64,000 bases of DNA from Chelonoidis abingdonii (Eukaryota; Chordata; Testudines; Testudinidae). Where the stretch lies: NCBI RefSeq assembly GCF_003597395.2, contig NC_133770.1, positions 204,194,342 through 204,258,341 on the forward strand. The letters run 5' to 3'. This document shows, piece by piece, positions 35,813-47,662 of the stretch; position 1 is the first letter of the stretch, and each line of letters begins with the position of its first letter. The translations under genes were made by a program, and so were the position numbers. The notes beneath the pieces are model-generated. The model had not been told where the DNA came from and ran no database searches. It worked only from the letters and a program-made list of their open reading frames with translations.

Positions 35813-37537
35813 CATGTTTATCTCAAATAGTCAAAAATACAATAATGCCTTTGTCATAATCATATGGATATCTCATAGTGTCACCACAGGGCAGAGAAAA
35901 GGTTTCTTTGTGTACCTTACTCTGAATTGCCTGAGTTTTTAATGCTTGATTTTAGGAAAATTACAACATCCCTGTAATGTATTTTACTATAGATTACTGA
36001 TATACACTCAACCTTACAATTGTCTGAAAATTATATTACCTTTCATTCACAAGGCATACGGGAACACATTCTTGTAACATCATGAATCAATATCTTCTGT
36101 GTTTGTATATATTTAAAGTGTATTTGGACATCAAAGCAGTTACATTATTCATCTCTCTTTGCAGCCTATTGTTACTTCTGTTTTGGTCTCCAGGGATACT
36201 ACACAGTGGCCATCCTTTTGCTAACTGCTTCCTAGCTCTTATTAGTTATTATGTCATGCTAACATTACTTGCCTTCCAAGAGTCCCTGTTTTGCCTGCAG
36301 CATTGATTTTCATGGCCCTGTTCTTCCAGATTTTCTGGTTTTGTATAAATTCACTTTCACGTTTTAATCTCCAGCTGCTTTTCATATTTCATCAGTGAGT
36401 ATGACAGTTGTTTCTTAGATTGCAATTTTTTATTTCTTGTTTTACTTGTGACTTTCTGCTTGCTGACGGTGTATCCTTTTGCTATTCGCTTTATAACCAA
36501 TTAGAACAATCTGTGTTTATGTAATCACAGGTAGGGAAATAATTAAAGAAAAATGTTGCTTTTAAATTAATCTTTAGAAATGAGGTAAAAACATTCAAAA
36601 TCCCTGAATTTGTATCTATATCGTCCAGTTTATTTTTTTCACAAGTATGCCTGACACATTCCATTTTGTACGTAATGAATATAATAAATCTCACACTACA
36701 GTCTATAGCTGGAAAATTAAGAGTTTAATAGTTATTAAATAGTCTAAATATCTTTTGTTATTTTCATATAGCTTTTATTCAAATGCCTTTTTTTGCTCCG
36801 TACATTGCTTTTAAACCAATACCTAAACAGAGTACACTGTGATTGAGATGATAGTGAAATACTTTGAAATGTGCTTCTAAAATATGATGCACTGAAAAAT
36901 AAAATGAAACATTTTAGTCACATTTGTACAGGGGCTAGATCCTCAGCTAGGTAATTTGACATAACACCACCAAGGTTAAAGGAGCTTATTTGATTTACTC
37001 TGAGGATCTGGCCCTGGATTTTCATCTTTGTCATCTCTCATCTGTGCTGGGGTATTAGACATTTTCCTAACACTGTTAACACCAGAACAAGCTGACTACA
37101 ATTTTGGGAGTGCTGAGTCAGCTCACAGGGGCTCTGAGACTTGGTGCTGCAGTTTTTTTTATTGTACTGTAGACGTAGGTAACCCAGTGTTTAAAATGCC
37201 ACTAGGTGTCTAGAGACCTTAAACTTCCCATTACCATGCTGATTACTGTTACCATGCATTATCTTAGCTTTTGTTTCCCTCTGCACTGCACACCAAAGGG
37301 GCACATTTGAGCTTCTGACTGGATTCATACACTCCTGACAAACAGTGAACCATCATTAAGGACTTTCATGAAGATAATGAATCAGCAAGTGAGAGAGCTT
37401 CACATGAAAGTGTCTATGCACTTAACTACCACTGTAAATTATAAATTAAATTACATGGTGCCGAAAACTAAGGAAAAGAAGACATTGTTAAACTGTGAAT
37501 CAAACTGGAGAAAACAAATTTGATTTTGGCCCATGAT
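35813..37537. other. unique AT-rich sequence, no gene seen
   Basis: Chance frames only. The 'ggggctagatcctcagctagg ... ctctgaggatctggccct' pair at 36931-37015 forms a diverged inverted repeat. Confidence 0.6.
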
Positions 37538-37540
37538 ATA

Positions 37541-39922
37541 GGCCTGCTCTACACTATGCGTTCAAACCAATTTTAGCAGCGTTAAACCGATTTAACGGTG
37601 CACACGTCCACACTACGCGGCCCTTTATATCGATATAAAGGGCTCTTTAAATCAGTTTCTGTACTCCTCCCCAATGAGAGGAGGAGCGCTAAAATCGGTA
37701 TTACCATATCGGATTAGGGTTAGCGCTCGGAGACTGTCAACCATCCGCACGTACTTTGTGTCCTTGCCGGGCGCGCGCAGATGATAAGTCCAACCAACAC
37801 GCATGCCCATGTGATCCTGTAGGCAATCCGTCTATCTCGCGCCTTTCTAAGCAATCCTGTCACATCACTCAAGATGCGTACGATTATCTCCGATACCGTT
37901 ACGGGCCAGGGTAACAGGAAAAAGCCCCTAGTTGACTTTGAACTCTCCATTTCCTGTCTTGCCTGCGTGTGTCGTGGCTGATCCCAGTACGGTGAATGGT
38001 TGCGCGATTGCGATCCCAAGATCCAAAGAGCTCTCCACGGGATGGGCCGTACGGGACGATTCTGGATCTGATCGCTGGTATGGGGAGAACAATCTGTTCT
38101 GCATCAGAGTTCCCGTTACGAAGAGCGAACAATAATGCCTAATGCAAATTCTGAACCAAGAAGTCTATCCAGTCACACTGAGCTTTGTGCGCGTGAAACA
38201 AGCGTAACAGAAAGCCAAAGATCAAGCATGGGTGATATGTCGGTACACCGTGGGCGTGGCCTCAACACTCATGAATATGTGATGATGGCTACACAGTTCG
38301 GAGGAAGCAAGAAGTACTCGAAGGCAGGTGGGGGGACGAGCGCAAGGCGGGCGCCGCCCCCGGTTACTATGGTGGGGAAGATACTGAGGACTATCCAGCC
38401 CTATTCCCACAAGTACACAGCAGTCTGCGAAGATGGTCATTGTCATTCCCTCTCGGCCTGAGCTTCCCAGCTGCCTGGTAGGTTTCAAACACTAAATATT
38501 ACGTCGTCCGGTGCGTGCAGGGTCTCACCCACACTCTCCGCCCCCCCACGTGAAGAAGAGGGAGAATCGTGTCACACTGAATGCGGTGGTAGATGCGACT
38601 GCTGCAGCAGTGAGGTGCAAGGAGCCGAGTATTGTCTTTGCTTCTCCCTCCCGGTGAGCTAAGAGAATGTACAATATGACTGCTATCCAGTCGGTCACAT
38701 CAGCCGTAGTCCTCTGGCTGCCCTCAGGTTTGAGCTGGCAGGTAGTTGGCCTGGGTTAAAAATAGGAATGATTCCTGGGGTCATTCCAGTAGATGGTACA
38801 GAATACGCTCTCGGTACCATCCTTCCATCATAGCACCAGGGGCCTGAGCTCCATCGCCCTCTCCCTTACATGTAAGAAATAGTCTGTACGTGCTGGAGCT
38901 TCATAAGCCCAGCGGCATGCATGGGCTCCTCTCCCCACATCCGCTTAGCCCTCTGCCTGGGACTGTTAGCACGCGGGAGGCTGCCTCCACCTCATTATCT
39001 CACTAACAAGGTCCTCTCTGCACTTTTATCTAACTTCCAAAGATGTGGGTGGACACCACGGTAGTCTGGTAAGGTTGGGGAGCGATTGGAGCTCAGGTGT
39101 GGGTGCCAGGCATGTGGGCGTTGGCAGCCCCTCTGACTATGAGGCGCGAGATAGGGCATGTTAGTCTATATTTTTCGCAGGACTTGGATAGGTTAGCCGC
39201 TGTGTCTGTGATAACCACTCGTTCTCTATACGACTTTTGCCCCATATTCTATGTTAGGAGCCTCTTTAGGAGACATCATCTTAAATGGAGGGATTGACTC
39301 GGATTCCTTCCAGTGCCTGTTGGCCGGTCTCCTCCCTTCCCCTCCGACCCTTAGCCAGATGGGCACCCGAAGAGCAGGACATCACAGAATGATCAGCGAA
39401 TTAACGTCCATTCATTGCCAACATTTGTACAATGGCAGCAGCGCTAGATCAGAAGATCATTAACGTCCGCCGCTAATCGCAATCTCCAATGCTGTGTATG
39501 TATCGCCTGCAGAGTAACTTCCCTCCCATCCAGTACCATACGGTTAGCAGTAAAAAAAAAAGCTGAACGGGCTCCTTTGGCGTATCTCCAGTGGCCTCCA
39601 AAAAAGGCGGAATCCTGTTCCCTGAAAGGAATGAGTGACGACGTTTACCCAGAACCACCTGCGACAATGATTTTGCCCCCATCAGGCACTGGGATCTCAA
39701 CCCAGAATTCCAAGGGGCGGGGGAGACTGCGGGAACTATGGGATAGCTACGAAATAGCTACCCAGAGTGCAACGCTCTGGAAATCGACTCTAGCCTTGGA
39801 CCATGGACGCATACCCCCGAATTAATGTGCTTAGTGTGGCCGCGTGCACTCGACTTTATACAATCTGTTTTACAAAACCAATTTATGTAAAATCGGACTA
39901 ATCCCATAGTGTAGACGTACCC
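37541..39922 (+). mobile_element. 2.4-kb Harbinger-type TIR element
   Basis: Terminal inverted repeats GGCCTGCTCTACACTATG and, on the minus strand, GGGTACGTCTACACTATG; the flanking triplets are ATA on both sides (37538-37540, 39923-39925). Subterminal blocks are 'tttatatcgatataaa' (a palindrome at 37624-37639) on the left and 'actttatacaatctgttttacaaaacc' on the right. The interior is CpG-rich, unlike the host sequence. From memory, related turtle elements carry a Myb/SANT-like coding region; near 38065-38130 fragments resembling DLIA-WGE appear in shifting frames, but no domain can be shown. Many small indels suggest poor base accuracy or decay. Confidence 0.6.
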
Positions 39923-40129
39923 ATAGTCTTGAAAACACTAAAAACCAAAAATTAAATCTTTAAAGTTACCTGGCAAGAAAAAAAGAGATGGTTTGGGCAG
40001 ATGGAAAAAGTTAATCTCATTTTAGACCCTTATTAAGGCTGGAAGAGTCATTGTCATCATATTTCTTTCTTTACTTTGGAAACATCAAGAATGTCAAATC
40101 TCTTCTTTCTGTCTAGGTATTGTTACAGG

Positions 40130-40350
40130 ACTCTTTGGACATCTGTCTTATAGACGAAAGGCAGTATAGTCCAGGAGTCCTTGAGCAAGCCACTTCACTT
40201 CCCAGTGCTTCTCTTTCTTCTTCCAGCCTCTGTCTTGTCTATTTCAACTGTAAGCTCTTCGGGGCAGAGACTGCCTCTTATCATATTTATATGTAGAGTC
40301 CCTTATACAATGTGGTGACTGGGGCCTCTAGACACTACCTTAATATAAAA
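40130..40350 (+). repeat. SINE with amniote 3' tail
   Basis: 'gagcaagccacttcacttcccagtgcttctc' followed by 'gtcttgtctatttcaactgtaagctcttcggggcagagactgcctc ... actggggcctctagacactacc' is the same composite as at 236-512. Ends in an A-rich run. Confidence 0.65.
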
Positions 40351-40545
40351 AAAACTATTTTTTTAAATGTGGAACTTTTTTTATCCCTTAATTAAAGGGT
40401 TGTTGTGCATTTGAATTAAATATGTATTAACAAATAACAAAAAAAAGTGAATAAAAATCACATCCTCTTTCACTGAAGGTTTTAATTTGTCCTAAAAAGC
40501 TGTGAAATGGGGATAGATTTACATCCTATTATCTCCTTACCCCCA

Positions 40546-41204
40546 TGTAGATGAGTGGACTCACCCCTGCGGCGCTTCCTGCTGGTTACTTCTGGGAATT
40601 AGCTTGTCGCCAGCCCGGAGCGCCCTCTGCAGGCAGTGATCCATCTGTCCTCTGGCCCCTGTGTCCCTCCCAGGACCTTGGTGCCCCTTTAACTGGGTCT
40701 CCTCCTCCCAGGGGAACCCCCCATCCCACTATCCCCACTTTGCCTCAGTATTGGCTACCACCAGTCTCCATCTAGCCCTCATTCTCTGGGGCAGACTGAT
40801 GTATTAACCACTCATCATCAGCAAAGGGGTTTGGACCTGCTGCCTTTGCCTACCCCTGGGCTGCCCCCTGCAGCCCCCAGTAACTCTTGGCCTAATGCTA
40901 GGCTGCAGCCTGGGGCTTTCCAGGCTAGAGCTCCCCAGCTCCTCTGCCTTTCCCCAGCCCTGCTTCACGGAGGTACCTTATGTCCAGCTCCCTGCAGCCA
41001 GATCCATCTCCCTCTATATCTAGAGAGAGACTCTTGAGCTCCTGGCTCCCAGCCTCTTTATACAGGCTAGCTGTTGCCTGATTGGGGCGTGGCCCAGCTG
41101 CAGCCACTTTCCAATCAGCCCAGCTTAGTAGCTCACAGCCACAACCTTCCCCCAGAGCTGTTTTAAGCCCTTCAGGGCAGGAGCAGGGTAAGCACCCTGC
41201 TACA
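40546..41204 (+). mobile_element. solo LTR, family L1 copy a
   Basis: Begins TGTAGATGAGTGG and ends CTGCTACA (TG...CA ends). The whole 659 bases align block by block with 42472-43124. The flanking five bases are CCCCA and TCCCA, one mismatch from a 5-bp duplication. A 'ctctttatacaggc' block near the right side is a possible TATA-like region. No primer-binding site or internal genes follow; a 290-bp tandem repeat does. Confidence 0.7.
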
Positions 41205-41784
41205 TCCCACTACCCGTTCAGGTATCTGGGCAGAGTTCTTTTGGACAGCGTCCACTGGCTCCCTTGACGCCTTTGAGGAGCAGTGGGCGCTGTCCGGGGT
41301 TCTCTGCTCAGTGTCCCCGTCAGGCTCCCTTCTTATGACCCTCTGACCGCACTCCCGTCCCTGTTCTTTTATTAGTTGTCCCCCGTAATCAGTGGGCTTC
41401 TGTGGTCCTGTGGGTCCTCCCCTTAGGCTGGGGGGGGATCCTTTAGCAGTGGGCGGGCTTTGCCTGCCCACTTCCCAGGAACCCAATAGATACACCCCAC
41501 TATCTGTTCACGTATCTGGGCAGAGTTCTTTTGGACGGCATCCACTGGCTCCCTTGACGCCTTTGAGGAGCAGTGGGCACTGTCTGGGGTTCTCTGCTCG
41601 GTGTCCCCGTCAGGCTCTCTTCTTATGATCCTTTGACCTCACTCCTGTCCCTGTTCTTTTATTAGTTGTCCCCTGGACTTAGTGGGTTTCTGAGGTCCTG
41701 TGGATCCTCCCCTTAGGCTGCGGGGGATCCTTTAGCAGTGGGCGGGCTTCTGCCCGCCTACTTCCCGGATACCCAATAGATACA
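41205..41784 (+). repeat. 290-bp unit repeated twice in tandem
   Basis: Units 41205-41494 and 41495-41784 start with CCCACTA and end with 'acccaatagataca'; a third unit start (CCCCACTACCC) follows at 41785 and then diverges. Both periods are exactly 290 bases and the units differ by scattered substitutions. Open frames across them are shadows. Confidence 0.85.
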
Positions 41785-42059
41785 CCCCACTACCCAGCAC
41801 ATCAGATATCTGTGAGGCTCCACCCAAGCACAAAGGTCAACCCCCATAGACCTGAAAGCAGGCCTGGCTCTAATTCTCTTCTCTCTGTCCTGACATGGGT
41901 TAGATCATTAGCTGGCATAGTTCAACGTAGCTGCACTTCATAGCTGCATAAATCAGCATAACTCTAGGCTAGTGAAATTACAGCAGTCAAAACTGAGCTG
42001 GCAGCCTTGCCCTGCAGAATCTCCATAACTGCATCCAAGAAGAGGAATGCTGCACAAAT

Positions 42060-42436
42060 GATAAAAGGTTTAGAAAGCCTGACTTAGGAGGAAAGGTTAA
42101 AAAAAAAACTGGGCATGTTTTGTCTTGAGAAAGGAAGACGGAGGTGGAACTGATAAGAATTCAAATAAGTTAAGGGCTGTTATAAAGAGGACTGTGATCG
42201 ATAGTTCTCCATATACACTGAAGGTAGGACAAAGAAGTATTTGGCTTAATCATCAGCTGGGTCATTAAGCTGTGGAACAGGCTTCTGAGGGAGGTTTTGG
42301 AATACACATTGCAAAATGTTTTTAAGAACAGGTTGGACAGGGACAGTCTAGGTTTACGTGGCCCTGCCTCAGTGTGGGAGGCTAGACTAGATGGTCTCTC
42401 AAGGTCCTCTCTAGCCATACATTTTTATGATTCTAA
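42060..42436 (+). mobile_element. CR1 LINE 3' end fragment
   Basis: Contains the C-terminal/3' blocks 'gctgtggaacaggcttctgagggaggtt', 'aggttggacagggacagtctagg' and 'agactagatggtctctcaaggtcc', in the same order as 13850-14030, and ends 'catttttatgattctaag'. Only the last 370 bases of the element are present (5' truncation). Confidence 0.75.
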
Positions 42437-42466
42437 GATCTGCTGTGGCTCTGTTCCTTTTTGTAT

Positions 42467-42471
42467 CTGCC
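42467..42471. repeat. 5-bp target-site duplication, left copy
   Basis: CTGCC, repeated exactly at 43125-43129 after the LTR. Confidence 0.7.
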
Positions 42472-43124
42472 TGTAGATGAGTGGACTCATCCCTGCGACG
42501 CCTCCTGCTGGTGACTTCTGGGAATTAGCTCGTTCCAGCTCTGGAGTGCACTCTGCAGGCTGGTGATCCACCTGTCCTCTGACCCCCGTGTCCTTCCCTG
42601 GACCCGGTGCCCTTTTACATGAGGTGCTGCCCTCTGGCAGTAACCCCTTTCTCTCAGGGTCTCCCCTCCCTGGGAAATCCCCACCCTCTATCCCCACCTT
42701 GCCTCAGTATATGGCTACTGCCCCACGCCCAGGGGCAGACTGCAGTATCAGTTTACTCATCACTGGCAAGGAGGGTTTGGACCTGCTGCCTTGGCCTACC
42801 CCTGGGCTGCCCTCTGCAACCCCCAGTACATGCTAGGCCGCAGCCTGGGGCTTTCCAGGCAGGAGCTCCCCAGTTCTTCTGCCTTTCCACAGCCCTGCTG
42901 CACTCTAGGTACCTTGTCTAGCTCCCTATAGCCAGGACCTTCTCACTTTACAGCTAGAGAGAGGATCCTGGCTCCCAGCCTCTTTATACAGGCCAGCTGT
43001 GGCCTGATTGGAGCATGGCCACAGCTGAGCCTACTTTCCCCAATTAACCCAGGCTTCTTGCCCCAGCCCTCTTCTGGGCTGTTTTAAGCCCTTCAGGGCA
43101 GGAGCAGGGGACCACTCTGCTACA
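42472..43124 (+). mobile_element. solo LTR, family L1 copy b
   Basis: Begins TGTAGATGAGTGG and ends CTGCTACA, with an exact 5-bp duplication CTGCC on each side. That shows it inserted independently and is not the 3' partner of the LTR at 40546. It inserted about 35 bases downstream of a CR1 3' end. Solo LTRs arise by recombination between the two ends of a provirus. Confidence 0.8.
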
Positions 43125-43129
43125 CTGCC

Positions 43130-43985
43130 CCTTCCCAGCACCACCCTTAGCACTTCCCCCTTCAGGCTTTGAGCCCACACCTAGTATTCCACTGCACCAG
43201 AGCTTGCAGAGGAAGCCTCTACAGGTAGCAGGTTGCTGACTTACTCAGTTCTCACACTAACAGATATTAAACCTGTCATTTAATGCTCTGCTGGACAGCA
43301 CTCAGATACCATGATGATAATTGCTGAAGGCAGTATGAACCAGAAGAGAAGAGGAATTTTCTTCTGGTCAGAATCCAAGTTTTTAATGGTCCCTATACTA
43401 TAACAATTTAATGGTACTATAGCAGGAGGGAGACTGCCTCCCCAGATGTGCAGTGATGGAAAGTTAATGCCAGTTTAAATACTCTCACATTCATTCATTT
43501 ATGAACTGAGGATGGGTAAATCAGACTGGATGAGTTTAGAATCAATCTGCATCTTTGTGCAAAATCTGAATGAACAAAACTCTTCAAATATTTGAAACTA
43601 GACTTGACTGAGTAATAATAATCAAGTAGTTCATTCAATAAATGTTATATTTTAATAACTTGTTTATCCAATATTTTCTTCATCATTCACTGTTTCACTG
43701 GAAACAAATTGTTCATATTTTTTTTATTTGAAAAATGCATATATATTTAAAAATTCATGAATTGCTGTATTTACAATAAATAGGGATAAAAATATGGTAG
43801 AAGAGAGTACTTCCAGTTTGATTTCTCTCCCAAATATTTGTTCTTGATGCTTTGCTTTTTTTTATGAATCTACTGCAAAGCCTCACTCAACCAAATGTTT
43901 GTGAGAATAAAAAAGGGTAAAGCTATCAGTGAGGCAGACTGGCAGATTTTAGATTCAAGAATATTCACTAAGACTTTGATTGACC
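43130..43985. other. AT-rich, no gene seen
   Basis: Unique sequence with T- and A-runs around 43710-43760. It may include the 3' untranslated part of the minus-strand LINE that ends near 43995. Confidence 0.5.
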
Positions 43986-43994
43986 AAAGCACTT

Positions 43995-45430
43995 AAGCAT
44001 GGACTTAACTTTAAGCATCCACAGAACTGCCCACATGACGTCTCTCAGCGTATTCACAATGTGCCCAGCCACTTGATGCCAGATGGAGAGCCAGCAGCCC
44101 ACCATCAAAATATGTCAGTGGGCATTGTTGTTGATATGCAACATAACCTGAAGTTGACCTTAGCTGCATCACAGGTAATTAGAAAAAAACCATTTAAAGA
44201 GACTGGCTGCACAGTTGCCTTGTCCTGTTCAAAACCAGTTTAGAGATTACCACAGGTGCCTTGGCAGATCAAAACCTGGTGGACAGATGGTTGGGTCCCT
44301 GATGAGGGAATGATTAACAACTGTTGTCGCTGACCACTCATTGCTCCAGATTCCACTCTCATGTCCTGTGGCGGCATAAATACCATCAAAGGTGTCTAGA
44401 AGACAGGGGAGCTGGCAGGTCGTTGAAAAGATCTGCATAAAAAGGCAGGTCACTGTTCTCATGGATCTTGGCCAGCAGCATGACAGAGGCCTTCTCACAG
44501 TAAATACAGGGCTGTGCTATGTTACTATGGGTATGTCTACACTACCCGCTGGATCGGCGGGTAGTGATCAATCTACTGTGGATCGATTTATCGCGTCTAG
44601 TGTAGACACAATAAAATCGATCCCCGATTGCGCTGCCGTCTACTCTTGAACTCCACTGCAGCAAGAGGCAGAAGAGGAGTCGACGGGGGAGCGGCAGCAG
44701 TTGACTCACCGCCGTCCTCACGGCTAGCTAAATCAACCTAAGATATGTCGACTTCAGCTACGCTATTCACATAGCTGAAGTTGCATATCTTAGGTCGACC
44801 CCCCCACTAGTGTAGACCTAGCCTAAGTATTGGCAGGCATGCATGCCAACGGAATTGGACATAAAGTCCTGGTAACAATATGCATAGCTTTGCTATGCTC
44901 TACATTGACCAGTCTCATTTGACCAGACAGTGCAGTATTCTGCTGCTGGATAGTGGAAGGCAAGGCCTGATGTTCTAAGCATTGGGCGCTCGCACCTGAG
45001 GTTGAACCAGTTAATTTTCTGAGCAGATTGTTCTGAATGCTGACTTTGGCTACCATCTTCCTCAAGTGATTACAATATGTCAATGACCTATTGAATTTCA
45101 CACTGAGGTAAACCAGGTTTGGACCACACTGCAGGTGTTGGCCATTGAAGAAAATGTTTAACTCGTGGCTTGCGCTTGCATTATGCAGATGAAATACACT
45201 AAAAAATGTCTTATGAAAGCTCAACTGCAGGCGCCATTGACTACAATAGTCTGCCCTGCGCTGCCTATCCTCATTCAAGACCTCATCAATTTCTAAGAAG
45301 AACTGAGCTTAGTAGCTGCAGAAGATGTTGCCAGCATAGATAAACTTGTAATTGATCAGTGTTCACATCACACTACCCATCAGTATCGGGCCTGGGCTGG
45401 GAAAGCTAATGATCCAACCATCAGACCAAA
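43995..45430 (-). pseudogene. non-LTR retrotransposon reverse transcriptase relic
   Basis: The minus strand encodes the C-terminal half of a LINE polymerase. In order: FIYAGN at 45327-45344, where an active enzyme has FIYADD; YCSQWRLQLSFHKT (about 45200-45240); VYLSVKF (near 45115); LRKLTG; then PIPLA. The MITE at 44529-44823 interrupts it. Beyond the MITE the frame continues with KASVMLLAKIH, SSRH, DPTICPPGFDLPRHLW (44250-44297), SLNWF, TGQGNCAAS and a C-terminal CPLTYFDGGLLALH block, stopping near 44000. Both catalytic aspartates are lost and there are several stops and frameshifts. The clade resembles jockey/I-type LINEs by recall; I cannot place it exactly. Confidence 0.75.
44529..44823 (+). 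mobile_element. Harbinger-type MITE inside LINE relic
   Basis: The 295-bp element starts GGGTATGTCTACACTACC and ends CTAGTGTAGACCTAGCC. Flanks are TAT (44526-44528) and TAA (44824-44826), consistent with a TWA duplication with one base changed. It contains the hairpin AAGATATGTCGACTTCAGCTA / TAGCTGAAGTTGCATATCTT (44730-44794), also present in the MITE at 14041-14298. Non-coding. Removing it with one flanking triplet rejoins the LINE frame. Confidence 0.8.
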
Positions 45431-46435
45431 TTCAGTGACAAATCTTGGTCATGTGTTGTCTAACAGCCCACATGATTAAATCTAAGTTCATACCCAGTTT
45501 GCTGGATTGAGGCCTATTACTTTTGTCGTGTTCTCCCAGCTTTACTGCTTCCTGTTTCATTCACATGTACAGTAGTGCTGGCAGGCTGTACAATCTTTAT
45601 ATATAATTCACTTTCATACATGGGGATTTGTCATAAGTGGAGAAATACTTCTCTTACCTTTACCTCACTATAGATTATTTCTTTATATTCTAATGGGAGC
45701 TTCTATTCTTCATGTAAGAAGAGTTAATGGTGCCTTTGACACCTTGACATCTTTGTCTCAAAATCCTCGCATTCTCAAGTACAATTGGTTTCTATTTGCA
45801 TAACAATATTATCTGTCCGTTCACTGGCAATTAAGTGACCACTCATTTGGTTTTATTACTTTCCTGTGTTTAACTGGCATCAACTTTGAGGTCATCTAAA
45901 GAAAAACTGATCTGAGCAAATGTCATCGTTTTTTTGTTAAGCCATCTAAAATTCCATAACCCATTTAGATAATGTCATCTGATTTATTTTACTGAAACAT
46001 AGACATTAAAGTTAGCAAAGATCTATTAGGTTACTTATGCCATGTCCTGTCCAGTGAACCATTAATCCCAACTAATCCTTATGTCCAGTACAGTTTTAAA
46101 TATGCTTCCAATGATGGGGATAACATTGCCATCCTTTAGGAAGTGATTTTTTAAAATGTCAGCGATTAAAGGCTCAGTCTTAGGTAATGAGATACAAAGC
46201 CTTTCACTTTTATGTCCCTATTAAAGTTATGGCATAGGTCCAAATCCTGGTAGCTAAAGCTCCAGAACAGCAAAATATTAAGCATGTGACTATCTTTAAA
46301 CATGCTAGACTGCTGCTTTAGTTAATAGGAACTGGACTAGGAACATAACTTTAAAATATCTACCTGTGGTAATTCTATGGTATCCATTACTATTGTATCT
46401 AAGGATCTCACTAACTTCTTAATGTACTGATGCTC
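45431..46435. other. AT-rich, no gene seen
   Basis: Unique sequence without recognisable features. Confidence 0.5.
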
Positions 46436-46439
46436 CCAT

Positions 46440-46615
46440 CTCCCCCGTGAGGTAGGAAAATGTTATCCCCATTTTACAGATGGGGAACTGAGCACAGACG
46501 CACAGTGACTTTCCAATGGTCACACAGGAAGTCTGTGACAGAGCAGGGAATTGAATTCAGGTATCCTTAGTCCCAGGCTAGCACTGTAAACACTAGACCA
46601 TGCTCCATCTGCTTA
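46440..46615 (-). repeat. MIR-like SINE
   Basis: Well-preserved order on the minus strand: 'aggtaggaaaatgttatccccattttacagatggggaactgagcacagacgcacagtgactt', 'ggtcacacaggaagtctgtgacagagcaggg', then the tRNA-like head with 'gaattcaggtatcc' and 'gtaaacactagacca'. Best MIR copy in the window. Confidence 0.75.
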
Positions 46616-47662
46616 ACTTTTGCATGTCTCAGTGATTCATAGTGGAAATCTGAGAACAGAATTTAGCCTTTAGGCTCAATATTCATTGTATTCGCAAACT
46701 TCAAAGCAAACCTCAGCTTTGTTTGCCAAAACTGTCAGAGAGCACACAACATATGAGTAGAGGTTGTTCTTGCAGCTGTGGAATTGTCAAACATCTATAT
46801 AACCAGTCTCCTTTGATTCCACCAATATCTTCCATCTCTTCTGTAATACAGCCTGTGAACCTTACATTTTATTTTTCCTTTTGGTATCTTCAGAGGGGCT
46901 CCTGTGGAGGGGAGTCTAGCTTGGTAGGGGAAATTCACTTCTTAAGAAGTTGGTTCCCTTCTAAATCCCATGGACCATACTGCAAGGTTTGCAAAGCTTT
47001 AATTGCAATGTGACTTAAAATGTCACCTTGATTCTGGTGTGGCAACACTTCATTCTGTCTCGTGTATTTACACACATTGTAAAAACTCAGTTCAATAAAG
47101 CTCTTTTGTTTTCTCCCAGAACTATGGAGGGGCCAGGCTTGCAATTTTTCCTTCTGTGCTTTAAATTCAAAGGTTAAAATATGATGATCAAAATGGTGAT
47201 AGAGAGGTCTAAATGAAGAAATTGGGGTCTTTGACCTCAATCTCTACTTGCGGGGGGGAGTGGAGGGAATCACTCTGTATTTTCTAGTTCAACCAGAGAA
47301 ACCTGCATCTGAAAATTTAACCTATTAGTTTTTGAGCATTTCAAATCAGATCAAAATCACCATCTGTGTGAGATAGCAAGGTTTTATTTTTAATAAATTC
47401 TCACATAAAAACCCTTCAAAATTGTGTTATTGAAAGCTCATGTTTTGCTTTATTTAATTTTTTTATCTGGTCAATCAGAATTAAAATAATCCTGGGTGCA
47501 TCTCATTGCATTTCCATATTAGCTTTGATTTTACTTGCCTGTGGCTAAATGGATATGAGAAACAGCAGCACTTGATATCATTAAAGTGACCAAGTCTGAA
47601 AATGGGAAAAAAGAAATAACATGAGACGCTGTAGTAGGAAGAGGGCCTGAAACATAAGCCCA

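Noticed and set aside
40546..43124. A complete LTR retrotransposon with two LTRs
   Set aside because: The interior holds a tandem repeat and a CR1 end, with no gag or pol-like frame, and the right LTR has its own target duplication.
43980..44243. Plus-strand 87-codon frame
   Set aside because: The minus strand here carries the recognisable C-terminal end of a LINE polymerase; the plus frame is its shadow.
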